DNA of 34,460 bases from CAZFUY01 sp964522445. GTDB lineage: Bacteria > Pseudomonadota > Gammaproteobacteria > SZUA-229. The notes under the pieces are model-generated. The model saw only the letters and a program-made list of their open reading frames with translations, had not been told where the DNA came from and did not search any database. The DNA lies in NCBI GenBank assembly GCA_964522445.1, contig CAZFUY010000018.1, forward strand, positions 1 through 34,460. Reading direction: 5' to 3'. A program made the translations under genes and the position numbers. Numbering within the stretch: the stretch's first letter is position 1; the number at the start of each line of letters is the position of its first letter. Positions 23,949 through 32,624 of the stretch are shown here, in pieces.

Positions 23949-26876
23949 ATGACTTCCACAGATTCCTTATCCCTGTTACAAAAAAACGTTCCTGAATCTT
24001 TACATGAAAAATTAAGTAAACATTGGCAATCATGGTTGCAGGTATGTGATAAAGAAAAAGTTTCATGTGATCCTGCAATTGAATTAGATGTGCTGGGAAA
24101 AATCTGGGCATGCAGTGATTTTATTGCTACTAATATTATTCGTAGACCAAAACTCTGGTTTGAGCTAATTGAATCTAAACAATTAGAAACAGATCTTCAC
24201 CTATCTGATTATCAATCTGAATTAGAACAAATATTTTCAACACTACCCGCGTCAAATGATATTGCTTTAATGCAGGCGTTGCGTTTGTTCAGGCAAAAAC
24301 ATATGACACGAATTGCCTGGCGTGATTTAGCTGCTCCTGCAATATCTGCATCAGAAACAACGGCACAAACATTAAAAAATCTAACAGACCTTGCTGAAAC
24401 CTGTGTGGATTCAACACTGGAATACCTGTATCAGGATCAGTGTGAGCAAACAGGTACACCTTATAATGCGAATGGTGAGCAACAACGTTTAATTGTTTTG
24501 GGTATGGGAAAATTAGGAGGCTATGAACTTAATTTTTCATCGGATATTGATTTGATCTTTTTCTTTCCTGAAGAAGGGGAGACACAGGGAAAAAGAACGC
24601 TAGCCAATAGTCAGTTTTTTACTCGTTTGGGTCAGAGATTTATAAAAATATTAAATGATATAACAGCAGATGGTTTTGTTTTTCGTGTTGATATGCGTCT
24701 GAGACCCTACGGAGATAGTGGTCCGCTGGTAATGAGTTTTACAGGTATGGAACAGTATTACCAGACGCAGGGGCGTGACTGGGAACGTTATGCCATGATT
24801 AAAGCCCGAGTTATTGGTGGTGATCGTGTTGCAGGCCAGGAGCTTATGGATATGCTAAAGCCTTTTATTTATAGACGGTATCTTGATTTTGGTGCGTTCG
24901 AATCTATTCGTGAAATGAAAGCATTAATTAATACAGAAATTAAACGAAAAGGTAATGAGAATAATATTAAATTAGGTGAAGGTGGTATCCGTGAAATTGA
25001 ATTTATAGGACAAACTTTTCAGCTTATTCGTGGTGGTGGAGAAAATGAACTACAGATTCGGAGTATTTTAAGTGTATTAAAATTGTTGTCTGAGAAAGGC
25101 TATATGTCCAGCCAGGTTACGAATGAATTAACAGAAAGTTATAATTATTTACGTCGTCTGGAAAATCGTCTGCAAATGTATGCGGATGGGCAAACACATA
25201 ATTTACCAGATGATGAATTGTTGCAACAAAGCATGACACTGGCAATGGGTTATAAAAGCTGGCATGAATTATTAGAAAAGACAAATTTTCATCGGCAACG
25301 TGTACACGCGCATTTTAATAATGTATTTGCCGTGCCTAAAACAGATGGGGATACTGAAAGTAAAACAGTTAATCCTTTTATTTCATTATGGCGAGATAAT
25401 TTAGATGATGAGGATGCAGTTGAATTATTGCAGCAACAAAATATTTTAGATTGTAAGGAAGTTGTTCGACAGTTAAATGTTTTTAAGCAGTCTTCTTTAG
25501 TTAAGTCACTAGAAGGCTCATCACGAAAGCGCCTGGATAATTTAGTGCCATTGTTACTCGATGAGCTGGTAGCTCTGGAAAACGCTGGTGAAGTCATGCA
25601 GCGTTTATTAAATTTGTTACAGGCAATTGTTCGACGAAGTGTTTATTTAGCCCTGCTTATTGAATATCCCATTGCGTTAACTCAATTAGTTACTTTATGT
25701 AATGCCAGTCCATGGGTGGCTAATCTGCTAATGCGTTACCCTATCTTACTGGATGAATTATTAGACCCGCGAACGCTTTACGAAATCCCCACAAAAAAGC
25801 AGCTGGTACTTGAACTGGATGCCATGCTTGCACAGGCAGTGGATGATGAAGAACGTCAGATGGAAGCCCTGCGTAAATATAAACAGGCACATGTGTTGCG
25901 AATTGCTGCTATGGATATTGGGGCTGTGGTTAGTGTTTTTGATGTTAGTGAGCAATTAACAGCAGTGGGTGAGGCGTTACTGGAAGAGTCCTGTCATCTT
26001 GCATGGCAGCACTTAGTGAAGCGACATGGCAAACCAGAATGTGTCATTGATGGTAAAAAGTATGAGCCAACTATGGCTATTGTGGCGTATGGAAAAATGG
26101 GTGGGCGTGAATTAAGTTATAGCTCTGATCTGGATATTATCTTTCTGCATGATAGTAAAGGTGAAAAGCAATATACCGATGGTGAAAAAAGCCTGGATAA
26201 CAGCACTTTTTTTGCTCGACTGGCGCAACGAGTAGTGCATATTATTAGTATGCAGACTGCAAATGGGCGTTTATATGAGGTGGATACACGCCTGCGTCCA
26301 GATGGTGCTGCAGGCATGCTGGTGAGTAGTCTTGATGCTTTTGAGCTGTATCAGCGAGAAAAAGCCTGGGTTTGGGAGCATCAGGCATTAATTCGTGCCC
26401 GTATGGTAGTCGGAAATGCGCATCTTGATGAGGAATTTGATAGAATTCGTCGCTCTGTACTGAATCAAAGTCGTGATCTGGATTCGTTGAAGGCAGACGT
26501 TATTGAGATGCGCCAGAAAATGCGTGATGCTCTGGGAAGCAAAGCCAAAGACAGGTCGAAGAAATTCCACTTAAAGCAGGATGTTGGTGGTGTCGTTGAT
26601 ATTGAATTTATTGCTCAATATGCGGTGCTGGCAAATGCGGCCAGATATAATGACTTACTTGATCATACAGCAACAAGAAAGTTGTTAAATGCATTGCTAG
26701 AGCATGGGGTGCTTGATGAGTCACAGGTTTCTAAATTAAGTGAAGCCTATGAGTTATATCGGTCAAGAGCTCATCAACGAGCATTACAGGAACAGTCATC
26801 CTTACTGGATGCAAATGAATTTACAGGCCTGCGTGCAGATGTAAAACAGATCTGGCAGCAGGTTGTTGAGAGTTAA
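23949..26876 (+). CDS. glnE: Bifunctional glutamine synthetase adenylyltransferase/deadenylylase
   Basis: Attaches AMP to and removes it from glutamine synthetase in response to PII and glutamine, tuning nitrogen assimilation. It has 975 residues, close to the usual 945-1000. Two nucleotidyltransferase domains are visible: the N-terminal deadenylylase with LGMGKLGGYELNFSSDIDLI and the C-terminal adenylylase with YGKMGGRELSYSSDLDIIFL. Each carries the G-S-x10-DxD type core (SSDIDL; SSDLDI) and is followed by GGIREIEF or GGVVDIEF helices. I chose the ATG at 23949; the frame extends 20 codons further left but only through the repeat. The ribosome site is poor (GTGGT). Confidence 0.95.
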   Translation: MTSTDSLSLLQKNVPESLHEKLSKHWQSWLQVCDKEKVSCDPAIELDVLGKIWACSDFIATNIIRRPKLWFELIESKQLETDLHLSDYQSELEQIFSTLPASNDIALMQALRLFRQKHMTRIAWRDLAAPAISASETTAQTLKNLTDLAETCVDSTLEYLYQDQCEQTGTPYNANGEQQRLIVLGMGKLGGYELNFSSDIDLIFFFPEEGETQGKRTLANSQFFTRLGQRFIKILNDITADGFVFRVDMRLRPYGDSGPLVMSFTGMEQYYQTQGRDWERYAMIKARVIGGDRVAGQELMDMLKPFIYRRYLDFGAFESIREMKALINTEIKRKGNENNIKLGEGGIREIEFIGQTFQLIRGGGENELQIRSILSVLKLLSEKGYMSSQVTNELTESYNYLRRLENRLQMYADGQTHNLPDDELLQQSMTLAMGYKSWHELLEKTNFHRQRVHAHFNNVFAVPKTDGDTESKTVNPFISLWRDNLDDEDAVELLQQQNILDCKEVVRQLNVFKQSSLVKSLEGSSRKRLDNLVPLLLDELVALENAGEVMQRLLNLLQAIVRRSVYLALLIEYPIALTQLVTLCNASPWVANLLMRYPILLDELLDPRTLYEIPTKKQLVLELDAMLAQAVDDEERQMEALRKYKQAHVLRIAAMDIGAVVSVFDVSEQLTAVGEALLEESCHLAWQHLVKRHGKPECVIDGKKYEPTMAIVAYGKMGGRELSYSSDLDIIFLHDSKGEKQYTDGEKSLDNSTFFARLAQRVVHIISMQTANGRLYEVDTRLRPDGAAGMLVSSLDAFELYQREKAWVWEHQALIRARMVVGNAHLDEEFDRIRRSVLNQSRDLDSLKADVIEMRQKMRDALGSKAKDRSKKFHLKQDVGGVVDIEFIAQYAVLANAARYNDLLDHTATRKLLNALLEHGVLDESQVSKLSEAYELYRSRAHQRALQEQSSLLDANEFTGLRADVKQIWQQVVES

Positions 26877-26934
26877 TTAATTTTATATTTTAAGAACAGG
26901 TAAACAGCCTGTTTAGTTATTAGGAGAAAGAAGT

Positions 26935-27861
26935 ATGCAAACCATGGCTGATCGCGATGGCGTAATCTGGATGGATGGGGAATTAGTTCCCTGGCGCGAA
27001 GCTAAGGTTCATGTGTTAACACACACCTTGCATTATGGCATGGGCGTGTTTGAAGGCGTGCGTGCTTACAATGCAGAGCAGGGCACAGCAATATTTCGAT
27101 TGCAGGCACACACAGATCGCCTGTTTGATTCTGCGCATATTATGAGAATGGATATGCCTTTTGATAAAGAGACTATTAACGAGGCACAACGTACGGTTGT
27201 TCGTGAAAATAATCTTCAGTCGGCCTATCTTCGCCCTATGGCCTTTTATGGTTCAGAAGGAATGGGTTTGCGTGCGGATAATTTAAAAACGCATGTCATG
27301 GTTGCCGCCTGGGAATGGGGTGCTTATCTGGGTGAAGACAATCTGAAAAATGGTTTAAGAATTCATACTTCTTCTTATACACGGCATCATGTCAATATCA
27401 GCATGACTAAAGCAAAAGCTAACGGCCATTACATTAATTCAATGCTGGCTTTGCAGGAAGCCATTACCGATGGATATGATGAAGCCATGTTGCTGGATAA
27501 CGAAGGTTATGTTGCAGAAGGCAGTGGTGAAAATATATTTCTGGTTAAAAATGGTGTGATTTACACACCAGACTTAACCTCTGCACTTAATGGCATCACG
27601 CGCAATACTATCTTTGTACTCTGCAAAGAACTGGGAATTGAAATTGTAGAAAAACGTATTACACGCGATGAAGTTTATATTGCGGATGAAGCATTTTTTA
27701 CAGGTACAGCTGCGGAAGTTACACCGATTCGTGAACTGGATAATAGAACAATAGGTGCAGGTTCACGTGGGCCGATCACAGAAAAATTACAAACCATGTA
27801 TTTTGATGTGGTACACGGTAGAAAAATACTAAATCCAGAATGGTTAACAACAGTAAAATAA
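26935..27861 (+). CDS. ilvE: Branched-chain amino-acid aminotransferase
   Basis: PLP enzyme (fold class IV) that makes leucine, isoleucine and valine from their keto acids with glutamate. It has 308 residues. The PLP lysine is probably Lys161 in AKANGHYINSM; other family blocks are HYGMGVFEGVRAY (33-45), EGYVAEGSGENIF and ADEAFFTGTAAEVTP. The start at 26935 has a very good ribosome site (AGGAGA, eight bases). A weak 6-bp hairpin (26895-26913) separates it from glnE. The small zinc-finger gene follows after 11 bases, an order familiar in gammaproteobacteria. Confidence 0.95.
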   Translation: MQTMADRDGVIWMDGELVPWREAKVHVLTHTLHYGMGVFEGVRAYNAEQGTAIFRLQAHTDRLFDSAHIMRMDMPFDKETINEAQRTVVRENNLQSAYLRPMAFYGSEGMGLRADNLKTHVMVAAWEWGAYLGEDNLKNGLRIHTSSYTRHHVNISMTKAKANGHYINSMLALQEAITDGYDEAMLLDNEGYVAEGSGENIFLVKNGVIYTPDLTSALNGITRNTIFVLCKELGIEIVEKRITRDEVYIADEAFFTGTAAEVTPIRELDNRTIGAGSRGPITEKLQTMYFDVVHGRKILNPEWLTTVK

Positions 27862-27872
27862 AGAGAACTGAT

Positions 27873-28085
27873 ATGCCAAGTCCAGATACTGCAATGCAAA
27901 GTGGATTAGCACAACCCAATGCTAAAGATCGTTATGAAGTGAGTGAAGATGATGTGCCTGTACATTGTCCAATGCCGGGAAGCAGTTTGTGGAATTCGCA
28001 TCCGCAGGTGTTTATAGCATTTGATAAAAATGGCGAAGGTAAATGCCAGTACTGTGGTGCTGAATATCACTTGAAGGAAGTTTAA
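27873..28085 (+). CDS. Small CHCC zinc-finger protein
   Basis: A 70-residue protein of the zinc-finger CHCC family, related to the NDUFS6 accessory subunit of mitochondrial complex I. The metal ligands are Cys32 (VHCPMPG), His43 (SHPQVFI), Cys58 and Cys61 (CQYCGAEY). The ATG at 27873 follows AAGAGAA. Bacterial members are widespread in proteobacteria, often next to ilvE and LPS core genes, but their role is not established. The hldE start follows three bases after the stop. Confidence 0.9.
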   Translation: MPSPDTAMQSGLAQPNAKDRYEVSEDDVPVHCPMPGSSLWNSHPQVFIAFDKNGEGKCQYCGAEYHLKEV

Positions 28086-28088
28086 TTC

Positions 28089-29513
28089 TTGAACGTAAAA
28101 ATCCCCGCTTTTGAAAAAGCTAATGTGCTCGTTGTTGGTGATCTCATGTTAGACCGCTATTGGCATGGCCCAACATCAAGAATTTCACCGGAAGCGCCCG
28201 TGCCTGTGGTGCGCGTTGATGAAATTGAAGAACGCCCGGGTGGTGCAGGGAATGTTGCTTTAAATATAGCGACATTAGGTAGTCAGTGTACAGTTATTGG
28301 TTTAACGGGAGATGATGAAGCCGCTGTTGCTTTAGAAAAACGCTTATCAACATCTAATGTAAGCTGTAGCTTTACTAAACTTGCCAGTAATTCCACGATT
28401 ACAAAATTAAGAGTAATTAGCCGTCATCAACAATTAATACGCCTTGATTTTGAAGATGGTTTTCAGGGTTACGATGCTAAAAAACTGGTAGATAATTTTA
28501 AACAGCAAATTAATAAAACAGATATTGTTATTTGTTCTGATTATGGCAAAGGCTGTTTAACCGATGTGCAGGCTTTAATTCAAATAGCGGTTAAAGAAAA
28601 TAAACCTGTTTTAGTTGATCCAAAAGGTTCAGATTTTAACAAGTATAAAAACGCAACATTAATTACGCCAAACTTAACAGAGTTTGAAGAAGTTGTTGGT
28701 CATTGTATAAATGATGAAGACCTGGTTGAAAAAGGTGAACGTCTACGTGATGAATTAAATATAACGGCACTGTTAATTACAAGAAGTGAAAAAGGTATGA
28801 CCTTATTAGAAAAAGGTCAGCCAGCATTTCATATTCCCACACGCGCACGTGATGTTTATGATGTGACAGGCGCTGGCGATACAGTTATATCTGCATTTGC
28901 AGCGGCATTAGCAACAGGGCAAAGCATGCAGGAAGCAACGGCTTTGGCCAATATTGCTGCTGGCGTTGTTGTAGGAAAATTAGGTACGGCCAGTGTAACG
29001 GTTCATGAATTACAGCAGGCAATGAAAGAATTGCTTAATGTAGAAAAAGGAGTCATGGAAGAAGAAGCATTAGCCGAAGTTGTTCGTGATTGTCAGTCTC
29101 GTGGTGAAAAAGTTGTTATGACCAATGGCTGCTTTGATATTTTACATGCGGGTCATGTAACTTATCTTGAACAGGCAAAAAGATTAGGTGATCGCTTAAT
29201 TGTGGCAGTGAATGATGATGACTCAGTAAAACGATTAAAAGGTGATTCCCGGCCTGTTAATATAGAATCACGCCGAATGGCCGTGCTCTCTGCACTGGAA
29301 TCTGTTGACTGGGTTGTGTCCTTTTCAGAAGACACACCTGAACGGTTAATATGCAAAGTGTTACCCAATGTTTTAGTTAAGGGTGGCGATTACAAACCTG
29401 AAGAAATTGCAGGTGGTCAGTGTGTAATGGAACATGGCGGTGAAGTAAAAGTTCTGCAGTTTGTTGAAGGTTGTTCAACAACAAAAATTATTGATGCACT
29501 TAAAGACGGTTAA
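28089..29513 (+). CDS. hldE: Bifunctional heptose 7-phosphate kinase / heptose 1-phosphate adenylyltransferase
   Basis: Two steps of ADP-heptose synthesis for the LPS inner core. The N-terminal ribokinase-like domain (about 1-320) shows VVGDLMLDRYWHGPTSRISP and the anion-hole motif DVTGAGDTV. The C-terminal adenylyltransferase (about 345-474) has TNGCFDILHAGHVTYLEQAK with the HxGH nucleotidyl-transfer motif. It has 474 residues, close to E. coli HldE at 477, with both halves intact. The start is TTG at 28089, eight bases behind GGAAG, and only three bases after the zinc-finger gene. The product feeds HldD, encoded next. Confidence 0.96.
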   Translation: MNVKIPAFEKANVLVVGDLMLDRYWHGPTSRISPEAPVPVVRVDEIEERPGGAGNVALNIATLGSQCTVIGLTGDDEAAVALEKRLSTSNVSCSFTKLASNSTITKLRVISRHQQLIRLDFEDGFQGYDAKKLVDNFKQQINKTDIVICSDYGKGCLTDVQALIQIAVKENKPVLVDPKGSDFNKYKNATLITPNLTEFEEVVGHCINDEDLVEKGERLRDELNITALLITRSEKGMTLLEKGQPAFHIPTRARDVYDVTGAGDTVISAFAAALATGQSMQEATALANIAAGVVVGKLGTASVTVHELQQAMKELLNVEKGVMEEEALAEVVRDCQSRGEKVVMTNGCFDILHAGHVTYLEQAKRLGDRLIVAVNDDDSVKRLKGDSRPVNIESRRMAVLSALESVDWVVSFSEDTPERLICKVLPNVLVKGGDYKPEEIAGGQCVMEHGGEVKVLQFVEGCSTTKIIDALKDG

Positions 29514-29575
29514 AGTCTAAACTAAATGTAGTTGCGCTTTAGTCGCGAAAAATAAATAGCAAAAAGGTAAAACAG

Positions 29576-30520
29576 ATGATAGTAGTAACAGGCGGTGCCG
29601 GATTTATTGGCAGCAATATTGTTAAACAATTAAACAATAGAGGCATAACAGATATTCTGGTTGTTGATGAACTGGAAGACGGCACAAAATTCAAAAATAT
29701 TGCCGACTGTGAAATCTGGGATTACATGGAAAAAGATGCCTTTTTAGATAAAATAAAAGCACGAGAAGATTTTATTGGTGACATAACTGCAATATTTCAT
29801 GAAGGCGCATGCTCTTCAACTACAGAATGGAATGGCCGATTCATAATGCAAAATAATTATGAATATTCAAAAGAGCTTTTACATTATTGTCTGGAAAAAA
29901 ATGCGCAATATTTATATGCGTCCTCTGCATCGGTTTATGGTTCTGGTTCTGTATTTAAAGAAGAAAGGCAATATGAAGAGCCGTTGAATATGTATGCCTA
30001 TTCAAAGTTTCAGTTCGATCAATATGTGCGTCGCATTCTACCAACGGCTAAAAGTCAGATAGTGGGTTTTCGTTATTTCAATGTGTACGGCCCACGTGAG
30101 CAACATAAAGGCACTATGTCCAGCACCGCATTTCATTTTAATAATCAAATTAAAGATACCGGCATTGCAAAATTATTTGAAGGTTGTGATGGCTATGAAA
30201 ATGGTGGCCAGCGTCGAGATTTTGTTTATGTTGGTGATGCAGTCAATGTGAATTTATGGTTTTTAGATAATCCAGAAAAGTCTGGTATTTTTAATTTAGG
30301 AACAGGTAGGAGTCAGCCATTTAATGATATGGCTAATGCCGTTATCGCCTGGCACGATAAAGGAAAGTTAGAATACATTCCATTCCCGGATCACCTCAAA
30401 GGTCGTTACCAGAGTTTTACTGAAGCAGATATATCTGCATTACGCGAAGCAGGTTATGATGCCTCTTTCAAAACAGTCGAAGAAGGTGTGAGAGAGTATA
30501 TGGATGTGATTAATAGATAA
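29576..30520 (+). CDS. hldD: ADP-L-glycero-D-manno-heptose 6-epimerase
   Basis: Converts ADP-D-glycero-heptose to the L-glycero form used by heptosyltransferases. It is an extended short-chain dehydrogenase with GGAGFIGSNI (NADP-binding, residues 6-15), YASSASVYGSG and the catalytic Tyr-x3-Lys in NMYAYSKFQFD. GQRRDFVYVGDAVNVNLWF and RYQSFTEADISALREAGYD are typical of HldD. The length, 314 residues, is normal. AAAAAGG lies about ten bases upstream of the ATG. It sits 62 bases after hldE, in the same operon. Confidence 0.96.
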   Translation: MIVVTGGAGFIGSNIVKQLNNRGITDILVVDELEDGTKFKNIADCEIWDYMEKDAFLDKIKAREDFIGDITAIFHEGACSSTTEWNGRFIMQNNYEYSKELLHYCLEKNAQYLYASSASVYGSGSVFKEERQYEEPLNMYAYSKFQFDQYVRRILPTAKSQIVGFRYFNVYGPREQHKGTMSSTAFHFNNQIKDTGIAKLFEGCDGYENGGQRRDFVYVGDAVNVNLWFLDNPEKSGIFNLGTGRSQPFNDMANAVIAWHDKGKLEYIPFPDHLKGRYQSFTEADISALREAGYDASFKTVEEGVREYMDVINR

Positions 30521-30576
30521 CATTGTAAATGTATATGTCTGCTGTTAGTCATAAGCAGGCATCGTTTGATTGATTA

Positions 30577-30705
30577 TGCCTGGGGACAGACCTCGCATTT
30601 TGAGCTCTGTTCCCACTCGAAGTGACTATGTAATCATGACTCCGTACAGCTTGAGTGGTATCACAACGGGGACGGAGCGCAAATAGCGCGATCCATCCCC
30701 AGGCA
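30577..30705. repeat. Inverted-repeat element between hldD and waaF
   Basis: TGCCTGGGGA (30577-30586) and TCCCCAGGCA (30696-30705) are perfect inverted ends of a 129-bp segment. Inside, GGGGACAGACC at the left and GGGGACGGAGC at the right look like relatives of the same short motif. The 'ctggggacagacc' phrase is typical of palindromic repeats often seen beside REP-associated (Y1) transposases; no such transposase is present. It splits hldED from waaF and may carry termination or RNA-folding signals. Confidence 0.7.
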
Positions 30706-30791
30706 AATCAGGTTTAAAATTTCTTGATCTTAAATATCCGCAACAGGATGTAAGCAGTAATATAATATATGATTAACCCAGGTTTATTAAA

Positions 30792-31796
30792 ATGACAGAG
30801 CGCATATTAGTTGTTGGCCCTTCCTGGGTGGGTGACATGGTCATGGCGCAAAGTTTATTTAAAACACTAAAGAAACGTTTTTCTGATTCAATAATTGATG
30901 TTTTAGCACCGGAATGGTCTCGTCCGATTATCAATCGCATGGCGGAAATTAATGAATCTATTTCCATGCCTGTCGGTCATGGGCAGTTTAATCTTCAGGC
31001 TCGTTATAAGTTAGCTAAAGAATTAAGAGAAAAAAAGTATAATCACGCTATAGTTTTACCCCGATCACTAAAATCAGCACTGATACCCTGGTTTGCAAAA
31101 ATCCCCGTTCGAACGGGGTTTCGTGGTGAAATGCGTTTTGGTTTAATCAATGATATCCGGCCATTAGATAAAACCCTGTTAACCCAAACAGTACAACGTT
31201 ATGTTGCTCTTGGTGTCGATAAAAATACAAAGCTTCCACCAGAAATTGATTATCCTGCATTAGATATTAATAAAGAAAATCAGTCAAAAGTTATAAATGA
31301 ACTGGGCTTAAATTTAGATAAGCCTGTTGTTGTGTTTATGCCGGGGGCAGAATATGGCCCGGCTAAATGCTGGCCAACAGATTATTTTGCAGGGCTTGCG
31401 AAGTTACTAAAAAAAGAAAACAGGCAGGTGTGGGTGTTTGGTTCGCAAAAAGAAAATAATCTGGGTGAACAAATAAAACAGGGGTCGCCTGACAATGTAG
31501 TTAATCTTTGTGGTAAAACGCAACTGGCAGATGTGGTTGATCTTATGGCCTGTGCCCAACAGGCTGTAAGTAATGACTCCGGGCTTATGCATGTCGCCTG
31601 TGCTGTGGGAGTAAAAGTTTATGGTATATATGGCTCATCAAGCCCAGAATATACGCCGCCGTTAAGTGATGATGCCGTGATTATTAAAAATGACATGCCC
31701 TGTAGTCCCTGTTTTGCACGCACCTGTAAATATGATCATTATGATTGCTTGAGAAAAATCACACCTGATATGTTGAATAAAATCCTGGCGAAGTAA
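30792..31796 (+). CDS. waaF: ADP-heptose:LPS heptosyltransferase II
   Basis: Adds the second L-glycero-D-manno-heptose to the LPS inner core at the cytoplasmic face of the inner membrane. It is a GT9 family protein of 334 residues, near the usual 348. The N-terminus MTERILVVGPSWVGDMVMAQ is diagnostic of WaaF, and the ADP-heptose site is seen in VVFMPGAEYGPAKCWP and SNDSGLMHVACAVG. The C-terminal Cys-rich stretch (PCSPCFARTCKYDHYDCL) is also usual for WaaF. It is separated from hldD by 271 bases with a repeat. Glycosyltransferase genes follow. Confidence 0.94.
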   Translation: MTERILVVGPSWVGDMVMAQSLFKTLKKRFSDSIIDVLAPEWSRPIINRMAEINESISMPVGHGQFNLQARYKLAKELREKKYNHAIVLPRSLKSALIPWFAKIPVRTGFRGEMRFGLINDIRPLDKTLLTQTVQRYVALGVDKNTKLPPEIDYPALDINKENQSKVINELGLNLDKPVVVFMPGAEYGPAKCWPTDYFAGLAKLLKKENRQVWVFGSQKENNLGEQIKQGSPDNVVNLCGKTQLADVVDLMACAQQAVSNDSGLMHVACAVGVKVYGIYGSSSPEYTPPLSDDAVIIKNDMPCSPCFARTCKYDHYDCLRKITPDMLNKILAK

Positions 31797-31797
31797 T

Positions 31798-31851
31798 ATG
31801 AAATTTATTGAATTTTTTCTTACAGATATTATTAATTTATTTGAGCATTAG
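31798..31851 (+). CDS. Possible 17-residue leader peptide upstream of the GT2 gene
   Basis: An ATG one base after the waaF stop opens a frame encoding MKFIEFFLTDIINLFEH, whose TAG is followed at once by the ATG of the GT2 gene. It bridges the 55-base gap exactly end to end, so it could keep ribosomes moving from waaF to the GT2 gene, which has no good ribosome site. The length is well within chance for AT-rich DNA and there is no sequence match to offer. Confidence 0.2.
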   Translation: MKFIEFFLTDIINLFEH

Positions 31852-32613
31852 ATGACAACTGTTTCTGTTATTTTAATTACTAAAAATGAAGAAAAGCAGT
31901 TGTCAGACTGTCTGCAAAGTGTGAAGTGGGCAGATGAAATTATTGTACTTGATTCAGGAAGCGAAGATAAAACATTAGAAATAGCTGAGAGCTTTGGAGC
32001 AAAAATATTTAGTCATAATGATTGGCCTGGTTTTGGAAGGCAAAGACAAATTGCACAATCATATGCAGCATGTGACTGGGTGTTTATGATAGATGCAGAT
32101 GAAATTGCTACTGATGGTCTAGCTAAAGAAATCAAAAGTGTCGTAAGCGAGAATAATCAGCAGTGTGTTTATAATGTGCCCAGGCTGTCATGGGTTTTTG
32201 GTCGCTTTATTCGCCATTCTGGCTGGTATCCAGATTATGTGACACGTTTGTATCCACGAAATAAAGCGACTTATGATGATGCACTGGTTCATGAAAAAGT
32301 GCTTGTTGACAGTAATCTAAAAGTAAAAAAACTAAGCTCTGATTTATTGCACTATACCTATCGTGATGTGCATCATTATCTGGTTAAATCTGCGGGTTAT
32401 GCAAGTGCATGGGCAGATCAACGACAAAAAGCGGGTAAAAAATCAACTCTATTACAGGCTTTTATTCATGCTGCTGGTTGCTTTATGAAAATGTACTTTT
32501 TACGATCAGGTTTTTTAGATGGCAAGCAGGGTTTTCTTTTAGCTGTTTTATCGGCTCATTCTACATTTGTTAAATATGCAGACCTATGGGTAAGACAGCA
32601 TGACTCCAGATAA
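31852..32613 (+). CDS. Family 2 glycosyltransferase, LPS core type (WaaE/LgtF-like)
   Basis: Probably adds a glucose or related sugar to an inner-core heptose. The 253-residue protein has a GT-A fold: MTTVSVILITKNEEKQLSDC at the N-terminus, VLDSGSEDKT at the sugar-nucleotide site, and the metal-binding DxD in MIDADE (about residues 78-83). GWYPDYVTRLYPRNKATYDD and VHEKV are typical of the WaaE/KdtX/LgtF group. A moderately hydrophobic C-terminal region (about 190-240) suggests membrane association. It lies between two heptosyltransferase-type genes; the precise sugar cannot be read from sequence. Confidence 0.88.
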   Translation: MTTVSVILITKNEEKQLSDCLQSVKWADEIIVLDSGSEDKTLEIAESFGAKIFSHNDWPGFGRQRQIAQSYAACDWVFMIDADEIATDGLAKEIKSVVSENNQQCVYNVPRLSWVFGRFIRHSGWYPDYVTRLYPRNKATYDDALVHEKVLVDSNLKVKKLSSDLLHYTYRDVHHYLVKSAGYASAWADQRQKAGKKSTLLQAFIHAAGCFMKMYFLRSGFLDGKQGFLLAVLSAHSTFVKYADLWVRQHDSR

Positions 32614-32624
32614 AAATATTGTTA

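Noticed and set aside
26895..26913. Hairpin AACAGG/CCTGTT between glnE and ilvE as a terminator
   Set aside because: Only six base pairs and no T-tract; too weak to list as a terminator.
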